Of a stretch of 64,000 bases of DNA, positions 19,802 to 28,821 are shown piece by piece (the first letter of the stretch is position 1; each line of letters opens with the position of its first letter). The stretch comes from Sphingorhabdus sp. EL138 (GTDB taxonomy: Bacteria > Pseudomonadota > Alphaproteobacteria > Sphingomonadales > Sphingomonadaceae), in NCBI RefSeq assembly GCF_945882965.1, contig NZ_CAMCWY010000001.1, forward strand, positions 1 to 64,000. The letters run 5' to 3'. Position numbers and translations under genes: made by a program. Under the pieces are notes generated by a model. The model was given only the letters and a program-made list of their open reading frames with translations. It searched no databases and was not told where the DNA came from.

Positions 19802-20479
19802 ATGGGTGAAATGATTCGCATGACGATGTCGGATGGCACGGAAATCGCGGTTTACCGTGTCGAAGCCGAGGGGGAACGTCGCGGTGGGCTTGTTCTGGTG
19901 CAGGAAATATTTGGCGTGACCGACCATATCCGCGAATTGTGCGATGAATATGCCGCCGACGGATATGAAGTCTTGTGTCCGGCCATTTTTGATCGTGAGC
20001 ATCCGGGGTTTGAGGCGGCGTATACCGGGCCCGACTATAATCGTGCCGTTGAGTTGGCCCGGGACCTGCATCCGTTCGTCCAGTCGCTTGATGATGCGCA
20101 GGTCTGCATCAATGCGCTTAAGGACAAAGGGCCAGTGTTCATAACCGGATATTGCTATGGCGGCTCAGTCGCTTGGGCAATGGCGGGGATCAGCGATGAT
20201 CTCGCCGCAGCCAGCTGCTATTATGGCAGTCTCGTGTCGACCCAATATGCCGACAAGGCACCTAAATGTGCCACTATTGCCCATTTCGGACGCTATGACG
20301 CGGGCATACCGATGGAGGGCGTCGAAGCGCTGATTGAAAAGGCGCACCCGACGGCGCAAATATTTGTCTATGACGCCAATCACGGATTCAATTCCGACCG
20401 GCGCAAGGATTATCATGAAGCCAGCGCCGATTTGGCGCGGGAACGGACGCTTGCCCTGTTTCACGCGTGCGGTGGGTGA
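19802..20479 (+). CDS. dienelactone hydrolase family protein
   Basis: A 225-residue alpha/beta hydrolase of the dienelactone hydrolase family. The catalytic triad is in view: Cys in GYCYGG (residue 118), Asp in GRYDAGIP (about 166) and His in ANHGF (about 194). The cysteine nucleophile is typical for this family. It hydrolyses a lactone or ester ring, in principle from aromatic degradation, but no other catabolic genes are near. Start at 19802 is supported by CGGAGA 5-10 bases before it; the open frame upstream from 19673 runs through a repeat-like leader. An ogt gene follows 8 bases later. Confidence 0.87.
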   Translation: MGEMIRMTMSDGTEIAVYRVEAEGERRGGLVLVQEIFGVTDHIRELCDEYAADGYEVLCPAIFDREHPGFEAAYTGPDYNRAVELARDLHPFVQSLDDAQVCINALKDKGPVFITGYCYGGSVAWAMAGISDDLAAASCYYGSLVSTQYADKAPKCATIAHFGRYDAGIPMEGVEALIEKAHPTAQIFVYDANHGFNSDRRKDYHEASADLARERTLALFHACGG

Positions 20480-20487
20480 CGGCAAAC

Positions 20488-21027
20488 ATGAAACCAAGCA
20501 CATGGAGTGAAGGGGGTGCAGGCGTGTCCATTTCTTGGGCGGTGGCTGAAACAGCGCTGGGGCCTATGTTGCTCGCCGCGACGGATAAGGGGATTTGCCG
20601 CCTGTCGTTTGATGAAAACGAAAGCGCGCTAAAGCGCCGCTTTCCGAACGCGACCCTGCTGAGTAAAGGCGGTTCGCTCTCGGCCTTGATCGACGGCGCC
20701 GTCTTTGCCGTTCAAAACCCAAGGCAGATGCCGCAATTGCCCTTGGATGTCGGCGGCACTGATTTCCAAATGGCCGCGTGGCAGGCGCTGCTTCAGATAC
20801 CCGCTGGCGAAACACGCAATTATGCCGAAATAGCCGCTGCGGTAGGAAAACCCGATGCCGTGCGCGCGGCGGGTTCGGCCAATGGTGCCAACCCTGTTTC
20901 AGTGCTTATTCCCTGCCACCGCGTTATTCGCTCTGACGGCGGCCTTGGCGGCTATGCCTATGGGCTGGAACGCAAGCGCCGTTTGCTGGCGTGGGAAAGC
21001 GGGCAGGGCGGTCTGTTTTTAGTCTAA
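20488..21027 (+). CDS. ogt: methylated-DNA--protein-cysteine methyltransferase
   Basis: Repairs O6-methylguanine in DNA by moving the methyl group onto its own cysteine. The active-site PCHRV is at about residues 142-146, after ETRNYAEIAAAVGKPDAVRAAG (helix-turn-helix) and before the GGLGGYAYGLERKRRLLAWE tail. No Ada-type N-terminal domain. The start is uncertain: ATG at 20488 is near the stop of the dienelactone hydrolase gene, but GTG at 20524 has a better ribosome binding site (AAGGGGG) and is close to the usual N-terminus (SISWAVAETALGPM). Probably cotranscribed with the hydrolase. Confidence 0.9.
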   Translation: MKPSTWSEGGAGVSISWAVAETALGPMLLAATDKGICRLSFDENESALKRRFPNATLLSKGGSLSALIDGAVFAVQNPRQMPQLPLDVGGTDFQMAAWQALLQIPAGETRNYAEIAAAVGKPDAVRAAGSANGANPVSVLIPCHRVIRSDGGLGGYAYGLERKRRLLAWESGQGGLFLV

Positions 21028-21055
21028 AAGCCGGGCGGCGCACAGTCGCCAATTT

Positions 21056-21796
21056 TCAAGGGTAAAGCGCCCGTACAAAATAGAGCCCTTCGGGTGGTGC
21101 ATTTTCGGCCAGAGCAGACCGGTCAGCGGCATCAAGCGCGCCTTTCAAGTCTGCCGCTGTCCAACGCCCAAGTCCGACGGCGACAAGGCATCCGACCATG
21201 GAGCGCACTTGATGGTGCAAGAAGGACAAGGCCGCTGCCTCAATAATCACATGCTGCCCCTCCCGCCGGACGTTCAGGCGGTCGAGCGTTTTGGTCGCAC
21301 TGGCGGATTGGCAAGCGGTGGAGCGGAAGGTGGTGAAATCATGCAGGCCGACAAGTATCTGCGCGGCGTCATGCATGGCATCGGCATCCAATTCCGGTCC
21401 GACGCGCCAGACGCGGCCCTTTTCCAGCGTTAGGGAGGCGCGGCGGTTAAGGATGCGATATTCATAAGCCCGGCCAATGCAGCTATAGCGCGCATGCCAG
21501 TCATCGGCGACGTCTTCGCATGCCAATATCGCGATGGGGTGCGGGCGCAAATGTGCGTTGATGGCCTCCATCAAGCGGAAGGCGGATAGGCCTTTTTCCA
21601 CATCGACATGCGCGCGCATACCACGCGCATGGACACCGGCATCGGTGCGGCCAGCGCTATAGACTAAAGTCTTTTCGCCAGTGGTTTTGAATATTGCCTC
21701 TTCGATCGCGCCTTGGACTGAGGGGCCATGGTCCTGCCATTGCCAGCCCATATAGGGGCCGCCGTCAAATTCTATGGTGAGCGCGAAGCGAGTCAT
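21056..21796 (-). CDS. truA: tRNA pseudouridine38-40 synthase
   Basis: Isomerises uridines 38-40 in tRNA anticodon arms to pseudouridine. The 246-residue protein starts [21 protein letters not shown] and has the catalytic aspartate (D52) in [26 protein letters not shown] in the C-terminal half is a second family signature. Its ATG overlaps the end of fmt by 4 bases, giving the fmt-truA pair common in alphaproteobacteria. Confidence 0.95.
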   Translation of the reverse strand: MTRFALTIEFDGGPYMGWQWQDHGPSVQGAIEEAIFKTTGEKTLVYSAGRTDAGVHARGMRAHVDVEKGLSAFRLMEAINAHLRPHPIAILACEDVADDWHARYSCIGRAYEYRILNRRASLTLEKGRVWRVGPELDADAMHDAAQILVGLHDFTTFRSTACQSASATKTLDRLNVRREGQHVIIEAAALSFLHHQVRSMVGCLVAVGLGRWTAADLKGALDAADRSALAENAPPEGLYFVRALYP

Positions 21797-22698
21797 GACA
21801 GGGTCGTTCCGACTGGAATGGCCTTGCCGCGAAGAAAGTCGGCGGTGGGCATGATAGGCTTGCCGGCGCGTTGGATGAGTGTGGGCCGAATGGCGTTGGT
21901 GTTGCAGGAAATGGTGAGTTGGTCATCCATAATCGTGCCTGCCGCGCCATTGGCTGTAACGATGTCGGCGGCCAATATCCGATATCTCTCGCCGTCAAAT
22001 TCGAACCAAGCGCCCGGCGCTGGGTTGAAAGCGCGGATTTGGCTTTCGACCGCCGCTGCGGACTGGGAAAAATCCAGCTTCGTTTCCGCCTTGTCGATCT
22101 TGGCGGCATAAATAACGCCTTCTTCCGGCTGCGCTACGCAGGGAAACAACGCCAAATCGGCCAACACCCGGACCATCAGTTCCGCACCAAGCTCTGCTAG
22201 CTCCATAGTAAGCTGGCCAGTCGTTTTGTGCCCGATTTCGATTTCCGTTGTCGCGCGGACGGGGCCAGTATCCAACCCGGCCTCCATCTGCATCACCATG
22301 ACGCCACTATTGGCATCGCCAGCCAATATCGCCCGCTGCACTGGTGCGGCGCCCCGCCAGCGTGGCAGCAATGATCCATGGACATTCAGGCAGCCATATG
22401 TGGGGGCCTCCAACACCGCAGGCGGCAATATGAGGCCATAAGCAGCAACGATAGCAATATCGAGGCCCAGTGCAGCGAAATCAGCCTGTGCCTCTGCCTG
22501 ACGCAGCGACAAAGGTGATCGCACGCGCAGCCCCAGTTCCTCGGCGCGTTGCTGCACCGCAGACGGGGTAAGTTTCTTGCCGCGATTGGCGGGGCGCGGC
22601 GGCTGCGTATAGACAGCGACCACATCATGCCCAGCCGCCACCAACGCATCGAGCGTCGGCACGGCAAATTCGGGCGTTCCCATGAAGGCAAGACGCAT
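21793..22698 (-). CDS. fmt: methionyl-tRNA formyltransferase
   Basis: Formylates Met-tRNA(fMet) for translation initiation. The 301 residues start [16 protein letters not shown] and show the formyl-donor domain with [30 protein letters not shown] (catalytic Asn-His region) and [21 protein letters not shown]. The C-terminal domain has [11 protein letters not shown], which helps bind tRNA. Starts at 22698, the first Met at the conserved N-terminus; earlier in-frame codons fall in recR on the other strand. It is divergent from recR and def; def works on the formyl-Met product. Confidence 0.96.
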   Translation of the reverse strand: MRLAFMGTPEFAVPTLDALVAAGHDVVAVYTQPPRPANRGKKLTPSAVQQRAEELGLRVRSPLSLRQAEAQADFAALGLDIAIVAAYGLILPPAVLEAPTYGCLNVHGSLLPRWRGAAPVQRAILAGDANSGVMVMQMEAGLDTGPVRATTEIEIGHKTTGQLTMELAELGAELMVRVLADLALFPCVAQPEEGVIYAAKIDKAETKLDFSQSAAAVESQIRAFNPAPGAWFEFDGERYRILAADIVTANGAAGTIMDDQLTISCNTNAIRPTLIQRAGKPIMPTADFLRGKAIPVGTTLS

Positions 22699-22740
22699 CG
22701 TCACTTTTCCTTTGTTCAAAAGCCCCCTAAGACCCGGCGC

Positions 22741-23337
22741 ATGGCATCGCAAGAAATAGACGCACTCGCGCAAGCATTGTCGAAACTGCCGGGGCTTGGC
22801 CCACGGTCGGCGCGCCGCGTCGTACTGCACCTGATGAAAAAGCGCGAGAGCGTGTTGCAGCCGCTTTTACGCGCGTTGGAGCAGGTCGAACAAAGGCTGG
22901 TCGTGTGTGACACCTGCGGCAATATCGACACCGGCAACCCATGCGGCATTTGTGTTGATCCGCGCCGCGACATCCGGTCCATCTGTGTGGTCGAGGATGT
23001 TTCCGACCTGTGGGCGTTGGACCGATCGCGTCTGTTTCCCGGAAAATACCATGTTCTGGGCGGGCGTTTGTCCGCGCTGGATGGTGTTCGGCCAGAGGAC
23101 CTTAAGATAGACGGCTTAGTCAGCCGCATTGCTTTGGGCGGCATTGACGAGGTGGTGCTCGCGATGAACGCAACGCTTGAGGGGCAGACAACGGCGCATT
23201 ATCTGGCCGAACGGCTGGAACAATTCCCAATTCGCCTGACTCAACTGGCGCATGGCGTGCCAGTGGGCGGGGAACTTGATTATCTCGACGATGGCACCTT
23301 GGCGCAAGCCTTGCGCGCGCGACGACCCGTCGGTTGA
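22741..23337 (+). CDS. recR: recombination protein RecR
   Basis: RecR works with RecF and RecO in loading RecA at gaps. The 198-residue protein has the N-terminal helix-hairpin-helix ([19 protein letters not shown]), a four-cysteine zinc finger (CDTCGN...CGIC), a Toprim domain ([15 protein letters not shown]), and a C-terminal [18 protein letters not shown]-type tail, here [19 protein letters not shown]. The ATG at 22741 is fixed by the start of fmt on the other strand and by family length. def follows 31 bases later. Confidence 0.96.
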   Translation: MASQEIDALAQALSKLPGLGPRSARRVVLHLMKKRESVLQPLLRALEQVEQRLVVCDTCGNIDTGNPCGICVDPRRDIRSICVVEDVSDLWALDRSRLFPGKYHVLGGRLSALDGVRPEDLKIDGLVSRIALGGIDEVVLAMNATLEGQTTAHYLAERLEQFPIRLTQLAHGVPVGGELDYLDDGTLAQALRARRPVG

Positions 23338-23368
23338 TTTATCCAAAAACCGTCCCTATTTGCTATCC

Positions 23369-23926
23369 ATGGCTACATTATCTATTCTTGAAGTGCCCGA
23401 CCCGCGGCTGAAAATCATTTCAAAACCTGTTGAGAGCTTCGACGGCGATCTGAAAACGCTCGTCAATGACATGATTGAGACGATGTATGCCGCGCCCGGC
23501 ATTGGCTTGGCCGCCATTCAGGTGGGTGTGCCAAAGCGCCTGTTGGTTATCGACTTGCAGGAAGAGGAAGCGCAAGGCGAAGAGCCCGTGCGCAACCCGC
23601 GCGTTTTTGTGAACCCCGAAATTCTGGATCCGTCCAACGAACATAGCCTGTATACTGAAGGTTGCCTGTCCGTCCCCGACCAATATGCTGAGGTGGAGCG
23701 CCCCACCCAAATCCGCGCCCGCTGGCAGGACTTGGACGGTAAGGTGCATGAAGAGACCATGACTGGCCTAATGGCGACATGTTTGCAGCATGAAATGGAT
23801 CATCTGGAGGGCATATTGTTCATCGACCATCTGTCGCGCCTAAAGCGTCAGATGGTGTTGAAGAAAATCGAGAAGGCCCGCAAAATGGGTGGCGGTCATG
23901 TGCATGGCCCGGATTGCCACCATTGA
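23369..23926 (+). CDS. def: peptide deformylase
   Basis: Removes the formyl group from new proteins. All three metal-site motifs are present: GIGLAAIQVG, EGCLSVPDQYAEV (Cys metal ligand), and CLQHEMDHLEG (His-Glu-His). The 185-residue protein has an unusual C-terminal tail, KMGGGHVHGPDCHH, with four histidines and a cysteine in ten residues, which may bind metal ions. The start ATG at 23369 gives the normal N-terminus MATLSILEVPDPRL. It lies with recR on the plus strand, next to fmt on the minus strand. Confidence 0.95.
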   Translation: MATLSILEVPDPRLKIISKPVESFDGDLKTLVNDMIETMYAAPGIGLAAIQVGVPKRLLVIDLQEEEAQGEEPVRNPRVFVNPEILDPSNEHSLYTEGCLSVPDQYAEVERPTQIRARWQDLDGKVHEETMTGLMATCLQHEMDHLEGILFIDHLSRLKRQMVLKKIEKARKMGGGHVHGPDCHH

Positions 23927-23974
23927 TGTGGTAAGTTGAAACCCCGGTTATGGCGAGATTCCTAACGCTTTTGT

Positions 23975-25135
23975 TTATTTCGCAAATTGTGACGGCGCCG
24001 CGCTGACGGTGACGAATTTGCCAGCCTGAATTTCTTGCACCTCAAGCATACGGTCAGTCATTCCATTGGGGTTAAAGCGGAACGCGCCGTCAACGCCGAT
24101 GAAGCCCTGAGGATCGGTCAACTGCCCTATGGGAAAGCGTGTGCCGGGACGCCAGTCGCGGGCGACGCGGGCGACCAACAGGACGGAGTCATACCCAAGG
24201 CTTGAGAGGCGCAACGGGGCCTTGCCAAAACGGGCGCGATATTTGGTGGCATATTGGGTGTAGAGCGTGTCCGATACACTTGCGAACCACGCGCCATACA
24301 GGGGAGAACTACCCGCAAGCGTGCCGTCGATATTCCACAAATCGGTGCCCAGGATTTTGGCGGTGCGAAGCCCGCTGCGGCGCAAGGCAGGCACGGTTGT
24401 GATGGCTGCGCGGCCGTTGTCGGCGATCAGCACAGCGTCGATAGGGCCTAACTGTGCCAAACGACGGGCTGCGGCGTCGGCAGACGCGGCGGTGCCATTT
24501 GCTTCCTGAATGCCCACCAAGACGCCGCCTGCGGCACGCACGGCTGTTGTTAAGTTCGATTGCGCACGTTGTCCGTAGACATTGGATGCAACAACACCCG
24601 CAAAGCGGTTCATGCCCTTTGACTTGGCATATAGCACCACGCGTTCAATCGATTGGTTCGGTAAATGGCCAAGCAAGAATACATTCTGTCCGGCAACGCC
24701 CACATCGTTGGAGAAGCTGATGATGGGCACCCCCGATGGACGTGCAATTTCTGCGACCTCAATGACATTGTCGCCGCGCAGCGGGCCCACAATGACCTTA
24801 TTTCCATCCGCAATCGCGCGTTGTGTCGCGGCGGCCACACCAAGGCCTGTGTCATAAGTGACCATGCGGATGTTGGTGACTTTGGTATCGGCAAGCGCCA
24901 GTGCCGTCGCATTGGCAATCGATTGCCCGACTTCGGCATCAGGACCAGTTACGGGCAGTAAAAGCGCAATGCGGTGCATGCCGTCGGACGGATCGGCGAC
25001 CACAAGCGGTGCCTTGCTGCGCGGGACTGTGCTACACGCCGCCAGCAGAATGACAGATGCCAATATCAGCAGCTTTTTGAATTGGCCTGCTAAAGCTTGC
25101 GGCTGCGCGCGCGTTGCGGCAATGGATGCACTCAT
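23975..25135 (-). CDS. LppC/penicillin-binding protein activator lipoprotein
   Basis: A 386-residue lipoprotein with a signal peptide ending in the lipobox LLAAC and a domain of the periplasmic-binding-protein (LivK-like) fold, as in LpoA-type proteins that activate peptidoglycan synthases. Typical segments are MHRIALLLPVTGPDAEVGQSI, VIVGPLRGDNV and VLIADNGRAA. In alphaproteobacteria this gene usually sits divergently next to rsmI and yraN, as here. The ligand is unknown and activation of a specific PBP is not shown by the sequence. Confidence 0.85.
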   Translation of the reverse strand: MSASIAATRAQPQALAGQFKKLLILASVILLAACSTVPRSKAPLVVADPSDGMHRIALLLPVTGPDAEVGQSIANATALALADTKVTNIRMVTYDTGLGVAAATQRAIADGNKVIVGPLRGDNVIEVAEIARPSGVPIISFSNDVGVAGQNVFLLGHLPNQSIERVVLYAKSKGMNRFAGVVASNVYGQRAQSNLTTAVRAAGGVLVGIQEANGTAASADAAARRLAQLGPIDAVLIADNGRAAITTVPALRRSGLRTAKILGTDLWNIDGTLAGSSPLYGAWFASVSDTLYTQYATKYRARFGKAPLRLSSLGYDSVLLVARVARDWRPGTRFPIGQLTDPQGFIGVDGAFRFNPNGMTDRMLEVQEIQAGKFVTVSAAPSQFAK

Positions 25136-25168
25136 TTTGGGTTCCTTGGGAAGAAGCTGCATATTCCG

Positions 25169-25999
25169 ATGACGTTCGAATCAGGCTTATATGTCGTTGC
25201 GACCCCCATCGGCAACCTTGCAGATATCACGCAAAGGGCAATGGACCTTTTGAAAGCCGCAGAAATCGTCGCGGTTGAGGATAGCCGTGTCACCGGAAAA
25301 TTGTTGCATCACCTTAATATTAAAAAGAAAATGCGTCGCTATAATGACCATAGCGGGGACATTGAGCGCGAGTCCTTGGTCGCCGCTGCGCGTAATGCTG
25401 TTGTCGCCTTGGTGTCGGACGCTGGCACGCCATTAATCTCTGATCCCGGGTATAAGCTGGTCCGCGCAGCACGTGACGCTGGCGTGCCGGTGTTCACTAT
25501 TCCGGGTGCAAGTGCCGTGACGGCGGCTTTGTCGGTCTGTGGCCTGCCAACAGACCGCTTCTTGTTTGCAGGATTCCTGCCCAATAAGGCCAAAGCGCGG
25601 GTCGAGACATTGACTGAGCTGGGGCAGGTCAGGGCGACATTGGTGTTTTACGAAGCTGGCCCGCGTCTGGCCGCAAGCTTGGCCGCCATCGCCGACACCT
25701 ATGGCGACCGAGAAGTTGCCGTGGCCCGCGAGCTGACCAAGAAGTTTGAAGAGGTAGTGACAGGAACAGCGACGCAGTTGGCGGCGCGGTATGCCGAACA
25801 TAAACCGAAGGGCGAAATCGTCCTGATCATTGGCCCGCCTGCCGACGGTGTGGCGACTGAAACAGGGGACGTCGATGCGGCGTTGCAAGAGGCGCTTGAG
25901 ACAATGTCCGCCGCCAAAGCTGCTGGCTTTATTGCCAAGCGCTTTGGGCTGGAACGCAATGCCGTCTACGCCCGTGCCTCGGAGTTGAAGGCGAAGTGA
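25169..25999 (+). CDS. rsmI: 16S rRNA (cytidine1402-2'-O)-methyltransferase
   Basis: Methylates the ribose of C1402 in 16S rRNA at the decoding centre. The 276-residue protein has the tetrapyrrole-methylase-like fold: LYVVATPIGNLADITQRA at the N-terminus, VAVEDSRVTGKLL, VSDAGTPLISDPGYKLV and a C-terminal region with GEIVLIIGPP. The start at 25169 (MTFESGLYVV) is the first Met before the conserved block. Its stop overlaps the yraN start by 4 bases (GTGA). Divergent from the LppC gene. Confidence 0.96.
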   Translation: MTFESGLYVVATPIGNLADITQRAMDLLKAAEIVAVEDSRVTGKLLHHLNIKKKMRRYNDHSGDIERESLVAAARNAVVALVSDAGTPLISDPGYKLVRAARDAGVPVFTIPGASAVTAALSVCGLPTDRFLFAGFLPNKAKARVETLTELGQVRATLVFYEAGPRLAASLAAIADTYGDREVAVARELTKKFEEVVTGTATQLAARYAEHKPKGEIVLIIGPPADGVATETGDVDAALQEALETMSAAKAAGFIAKRFGLERNAVYARASELKAK

Positions 26000-26346
26000 A
26001 CCGTCTTGCCGCCGAAAAACGCGGACGGCGCGGGGAGGTGATTGCGGCCTGGTTCCTGCGGCTGAAAGGATGGCAGATCGTGGGTGCGCGCGTAAAAACC
26101 CCGCGTGGTGAGGTGGACTTAATCGCCCGGCGCGGAAAGAGCATCGCCTTTGTCGAGGTAAAGGCCCGGACGAAAGCCGTTGACCTTGCTACGGCGATTG
26201 ATGCCAGTCGGTTGCGCCGTGTCGCCACTGCGGCGGAAATTCTGCTCCCCAAATATGGCAAAAAATGTGAAAATATGCAGATTGATGTGATTAAGGTTGC
26301 GCCATGGCGCTGGCCCAACCATTTGCCAAATGTCTGGCACGGATAG
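25996..26346 (+). CDS. yraN: YraN family endonuclease-like protein (UPF0102)
   Basis: A 116-residue UPF0102 protein with the restriction-endonuclease-like core: RRGEVIAAWFLRLKGWQIVGARVKTPRGEVDLIARRG (E and D acid residues), and FVEVKARTK, the VEVK motif. The family's role is not well defined and may be in DNA repair or recombination. The start is GTG at 25996, overlapping rsmI by 4 bases. It is followed by gshB 11 bases later. rsmI-yraN-gshB-dedA is a typical alphaproteobacterial order. Confidence 0.9.
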   Translation: MNRLAAEKRGRRGEVIAAWFLRLKGWQIVGARVKTPRGEVDLIARRGKSIAFVEVKARTKAVDLATAIDASRLRRVATAAEILLPKYGKKCENMQIDVIKVAPWRWPNHLPNVWHG

Positions 26347-26357
26347 GAACTCGCGAA

Positions 26358-27320
26358 ATGGCACTTAAAATGGCGGTCCAAATGGACCCGATGGACGGCA
26401 TCAACATCATTGGCGATTCCAGCTTTGCGCTAATGCTGGCAGGGCAAAAGCGCGGTTATGAGATCTGGCATTATGATGTTGGTTCATTGACGCTGGATGC
26501 CAATGACCGGCTGACGGCTTGGGCGCATCCGGTGCATGACCTGCAACGGGTCGAAGGCGCACATTATCGTTTTGGCGCGCCAAAGAAGATTGATTTAGGC
26601 GCAGACATCGACGTGGTGTTGATGCGGCAGGACCCGCCCTTTCATGTCGGCTACATCACCGCTACCCATTTGCTTGAGCGCATCGCGCATGAAACTCTGG
26701 TGGTCAACAACCCCGTGAGCGTCCGCAACGCGCCCGAAAAAGTGATGGTGCTCGATTATCGGCAATATATGCCGCCGACAATCATCACGCGTTCGGCAGA
26801 TGAAGTGCGCGACTTCCAAAAATTATATGGCGCAGTTGTTGTAAAGCCGCTGCATGGCAATGGGGGCAAAGCCATTTTCCGCATTGACGCCGACGGCAGC
26901 AATCTGGGCGCTTTGTTTGAGGTGTTCAACACTACATGGCCCGAACCGCATATGGTGCAGCCATTCCTTCCCGATGTGGCGCTGGGCGATAAACGTATCG
27001 TCATGATTGACGGCGAAGTGACGGGCGCGATCAACCGCCGTCCAGGCGAGGGCGAATTCCGCTCCAACTTGGCCGTTGGCGGCAGCGCGGAGCCGACTGA
27101 GTTGACAGCGCGCGAGCGCGAAATCTGTTCCGCGATGGCGCCGCGTTTGAAGGAACTTGGCCTTATTTACGTGGGCATTGACGTCATCGGTGGGCAGTGG
27201 CTGACCGAAATCAACGTGACCTCGCCCACAGGAATCGTCGCCATTGATCGTTTTAATGGAACGGACACAGCATCGCGCATTCTCGACGTGATTGAACATA
27301 AATTGTCGGGGCAGAAATAA
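26358..27320 (+). CDS. gshB: glutathione synthetase
   Basis: Joins gamma-glutamylcysteine and glycine with ATP. The 320-residue protein is an ATP-grasp enzyme with the Gsh-B N-terminal domain (MDPMDGINIIGDSSFALMLAGQKRGYEIW), the ATP-binding segments VVVKPLHGNGGKAIFRI and MIDGEVTGAINRRPGEGEFRSNLAVGG, and the metal-site ending WLTEINVTSPTG. Start ATG at 26358 follows ATAGGAAC; the upstream open frame belongs to yraN. It overlaps the dedA start by one base (TAATG). Confidence 0.96.
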   Translation: MALKMAVQMDPMDGINIIGDSSFALMLAGQKRGYEIWHYDVGSLTLDANDRLTAWAHPVHDLQRVEGAHYRFGAPKKIDLGADIDVVLMRQDPPFHVGYITATHLLERIAHETLVVNNPVSVRNAPEKVMVLDYRQYMPPTIITRSADEVRDFQKLYGAVVVKPLHGNGGKAIFRIDADGSNLGALFEVFNTTWPEPHMVQPFLPDVALGDKRIVMIDGEVTGAINRRPGEGEFRSNLAVGGSAEPTELTAREREICSAMAPRLKELGLIYVGIDVIGGQWLTEINVTSPTGIVAIDRFNGTDTASRILDVIEHKLSGQK

Positions 27321-27964
27321 TGGAAGACTGGATTATTCGCTTGGTCGAATGGGGCCATTATTGGGGCGTGGCGTTGTTGATGCTGCTTGAAACGATATTC
27401 CCGCCAATCCCGTCCGAAGTCATTATGACGGTGGCGGGTGTATCCTCTGCGCGGGGCACTATGAACCTTGCTGGAACCATTGCGGCTGGCACGGCAGGCG
27501 CAATGGTGGGCAACTGGATCTGGTATTGGGTGGCTGTCAAATTTGGCGAAAAGCGGATGCATATCTTCATCGACCGCTACAGCCGTTGGTTGACGCTCGA
27601 TTGGGATGAGGTGGAGCGCGGCCAAAGGCTGTTTCGCAAGCATGGATCGATCATCGTCTTGATCGCGCGGATGTTGCCCACATTACGGTCGCTGATCTCG
27701 ATACCCGCTGGCCTGTTCGGGATGACGTTTCGCCGCTTCATGATCTTCTCGACAATCGGCACCGCCGGATGGACCGCGGCCTTGGCCAGTGCAGGCTATT
27801 TCTTGGGGTCGCAATTCAAAGATGTGGAAAAATGGCTTGGGCCATTGTCGACCTTAGTGATCGCAGGCATCGTCCTGACCTATGTTTGGCGGCTTGTCCG
27901 TTGGAAGGCTAAGCCTGTGCCTAAGCCCGAGGATGCGCGTTCTGATATTCATCCAGAAGCATAG
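27320..27964 (+). CDS. DedA family membrane protein
   Basis: A 214-residue DedA/SNARE-associated (VTT) family membrane protein. It has the conserved E-x-x-x-P-x-P (LETIFPPIPSEV), the glycine-rich GTAGAMVGNWIWYWV and the RMLPTLRSLISIPAGLFGM motif, with about five membrane segments. DedA proteins are linked to lipid scrambling and undecaprenyl-phosphate transport and to membrane homeostasis. Starts one base inside the gshB stop. The 3' end overlaps the 3' end of xerC on the other strand by 44 bases. Confidence 0.93.
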   Translation: MEDWIIRLVEWGHYWGVALLMLLETIFPPIPSEVIMTVAGVSSARGTMNLAGTIAAGTAGAMVGNWIWYWVAVKFGEKRMHIFIDRYSRWLTLDWDEVERGQRLFRKHGSIIVLIARMLPTLRSLISIPAGLFGMTFRRFMIFSTIGTAGWTAALASAGYFLGSQFKDVEKWLGPLSTLVIAGIVLTYVWRLVRWKAKPVPKPEDARSDIHPEA

Positions 27965-28808
27965 CGGTATCGACAGCGGTATAGACTTGCGTAGACGACA
28001 GGCTGGCATGGCCCAATAATTCCTGCAGACTGCGCAAGTCCCCCCCGCCCGCCAGCAAATGCGTGGCAAAGCTATGGCGCAGCGCGTGCGGCGTTGTGCG
28101 GTCGGACAAGCCCAATCGCGTGCGTGCGCCCTGAACTGCGCGGCGGACCAATGCAGGCGATAAGAGCCCGCCGTGTGCGCCGCGAAACAATGGCTGGTCG
28201 GCACTGGCGGTATAAGGGCATACAGCGAGATAGTCCTGAATGGCGGTCCGTACTATCTCCAGCAATGGCACGATGCGCGTTTTGTTGCGCTTGCCTGTGA
28301 CCCGCAACGTGCTGCCCAAGGGCAATATGTCGCCCATCAGGCCAGTCGCCTCACTGACGCGCAGGCCGCTGCCATACAGCAGCAAAAGCAACGCCCAATC
28401 GCGCGCGCCGATCCACATATCCTTTGTATTTTCAGCAACGTCATCGGCCAGCGCCAGAACATCATCGGGGTTCACCGGGCGCGGCAGGCTGCGCGGCACA
28501 CGCGGCCCCTTCATCACAGGTAAAGTCACATCATCGCCCAAGGCAAAGCGCAAGAAATGCCGCACTGCGGACAATTCACGCGCCGTGGAACGATTGGTGA
28601 GGCCATCGCCGCGCCGGGCGGCCAAAAATGCGCGCATGTCTGCCAATGAAATATTGTGCAGCGTCACGCGGGTGACTTCGCTGCCCCAATGGAGTTGCAG
28701 GAATCCGGTTAGCCGGTCTGCCGTCGCGTGATAGGCGCGCGCGCTATGCGGTGACATCCGCCGGTTGTCGGTCAGGAACGCAAGGTATTCGGCAAGTAAG
28801 GACGGCAT
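27921..28808 (-). CDS. xerC: tyrosine recombinase XerC
   Basis: Resolves chromosome dimers at dif with XerD. The 295-residue protein has the SAM-like N-terminal domain (SPHSARAYHATADRLTGFL) and the catalytic R-K-H-R-H-Y set: Arg in GSGLRVSEA, Lys in GKRNKTRIV, HALRHSFATHLLAGGG, LGHASLSSTQVY with the nucleophile Tyr. The start at 28808 (MPSLLAEYLAFL) is preferred over the earlier codon, 12 residues upstream. Its 3' end overlaps dedA convergently. hemW is 13 bases upstream. Confidence 0.93.
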   Translation of the reverse strand: MPSLLAEYLAFLTDNRRMSPHSARAYHATADRLTGFLQLHWGSEVTRVTLHNISLADMRAFLAARRGDGLTNRSTARELSAVRHFLRFALGDDVTLPVMKGPRVPRSLPRPVNPDDVLALADDVAENTKDMWIGARDWALLLLLYGSGLRVSEATGLMGDILPLGSTLRVTGKRNKTRIVPLLEIVRTAIQDYLAVCPYTASADQPLFRGAHGGLLSPALVRRAVQGARTRLGLSDRTTPHALRHSFATHLLAGGGDLRSLQELLGHASLSSTQVYTAVDTAMLLDEYQNAHPRA

Positions 28809-28821
28809 GGGCCCTATGCTA

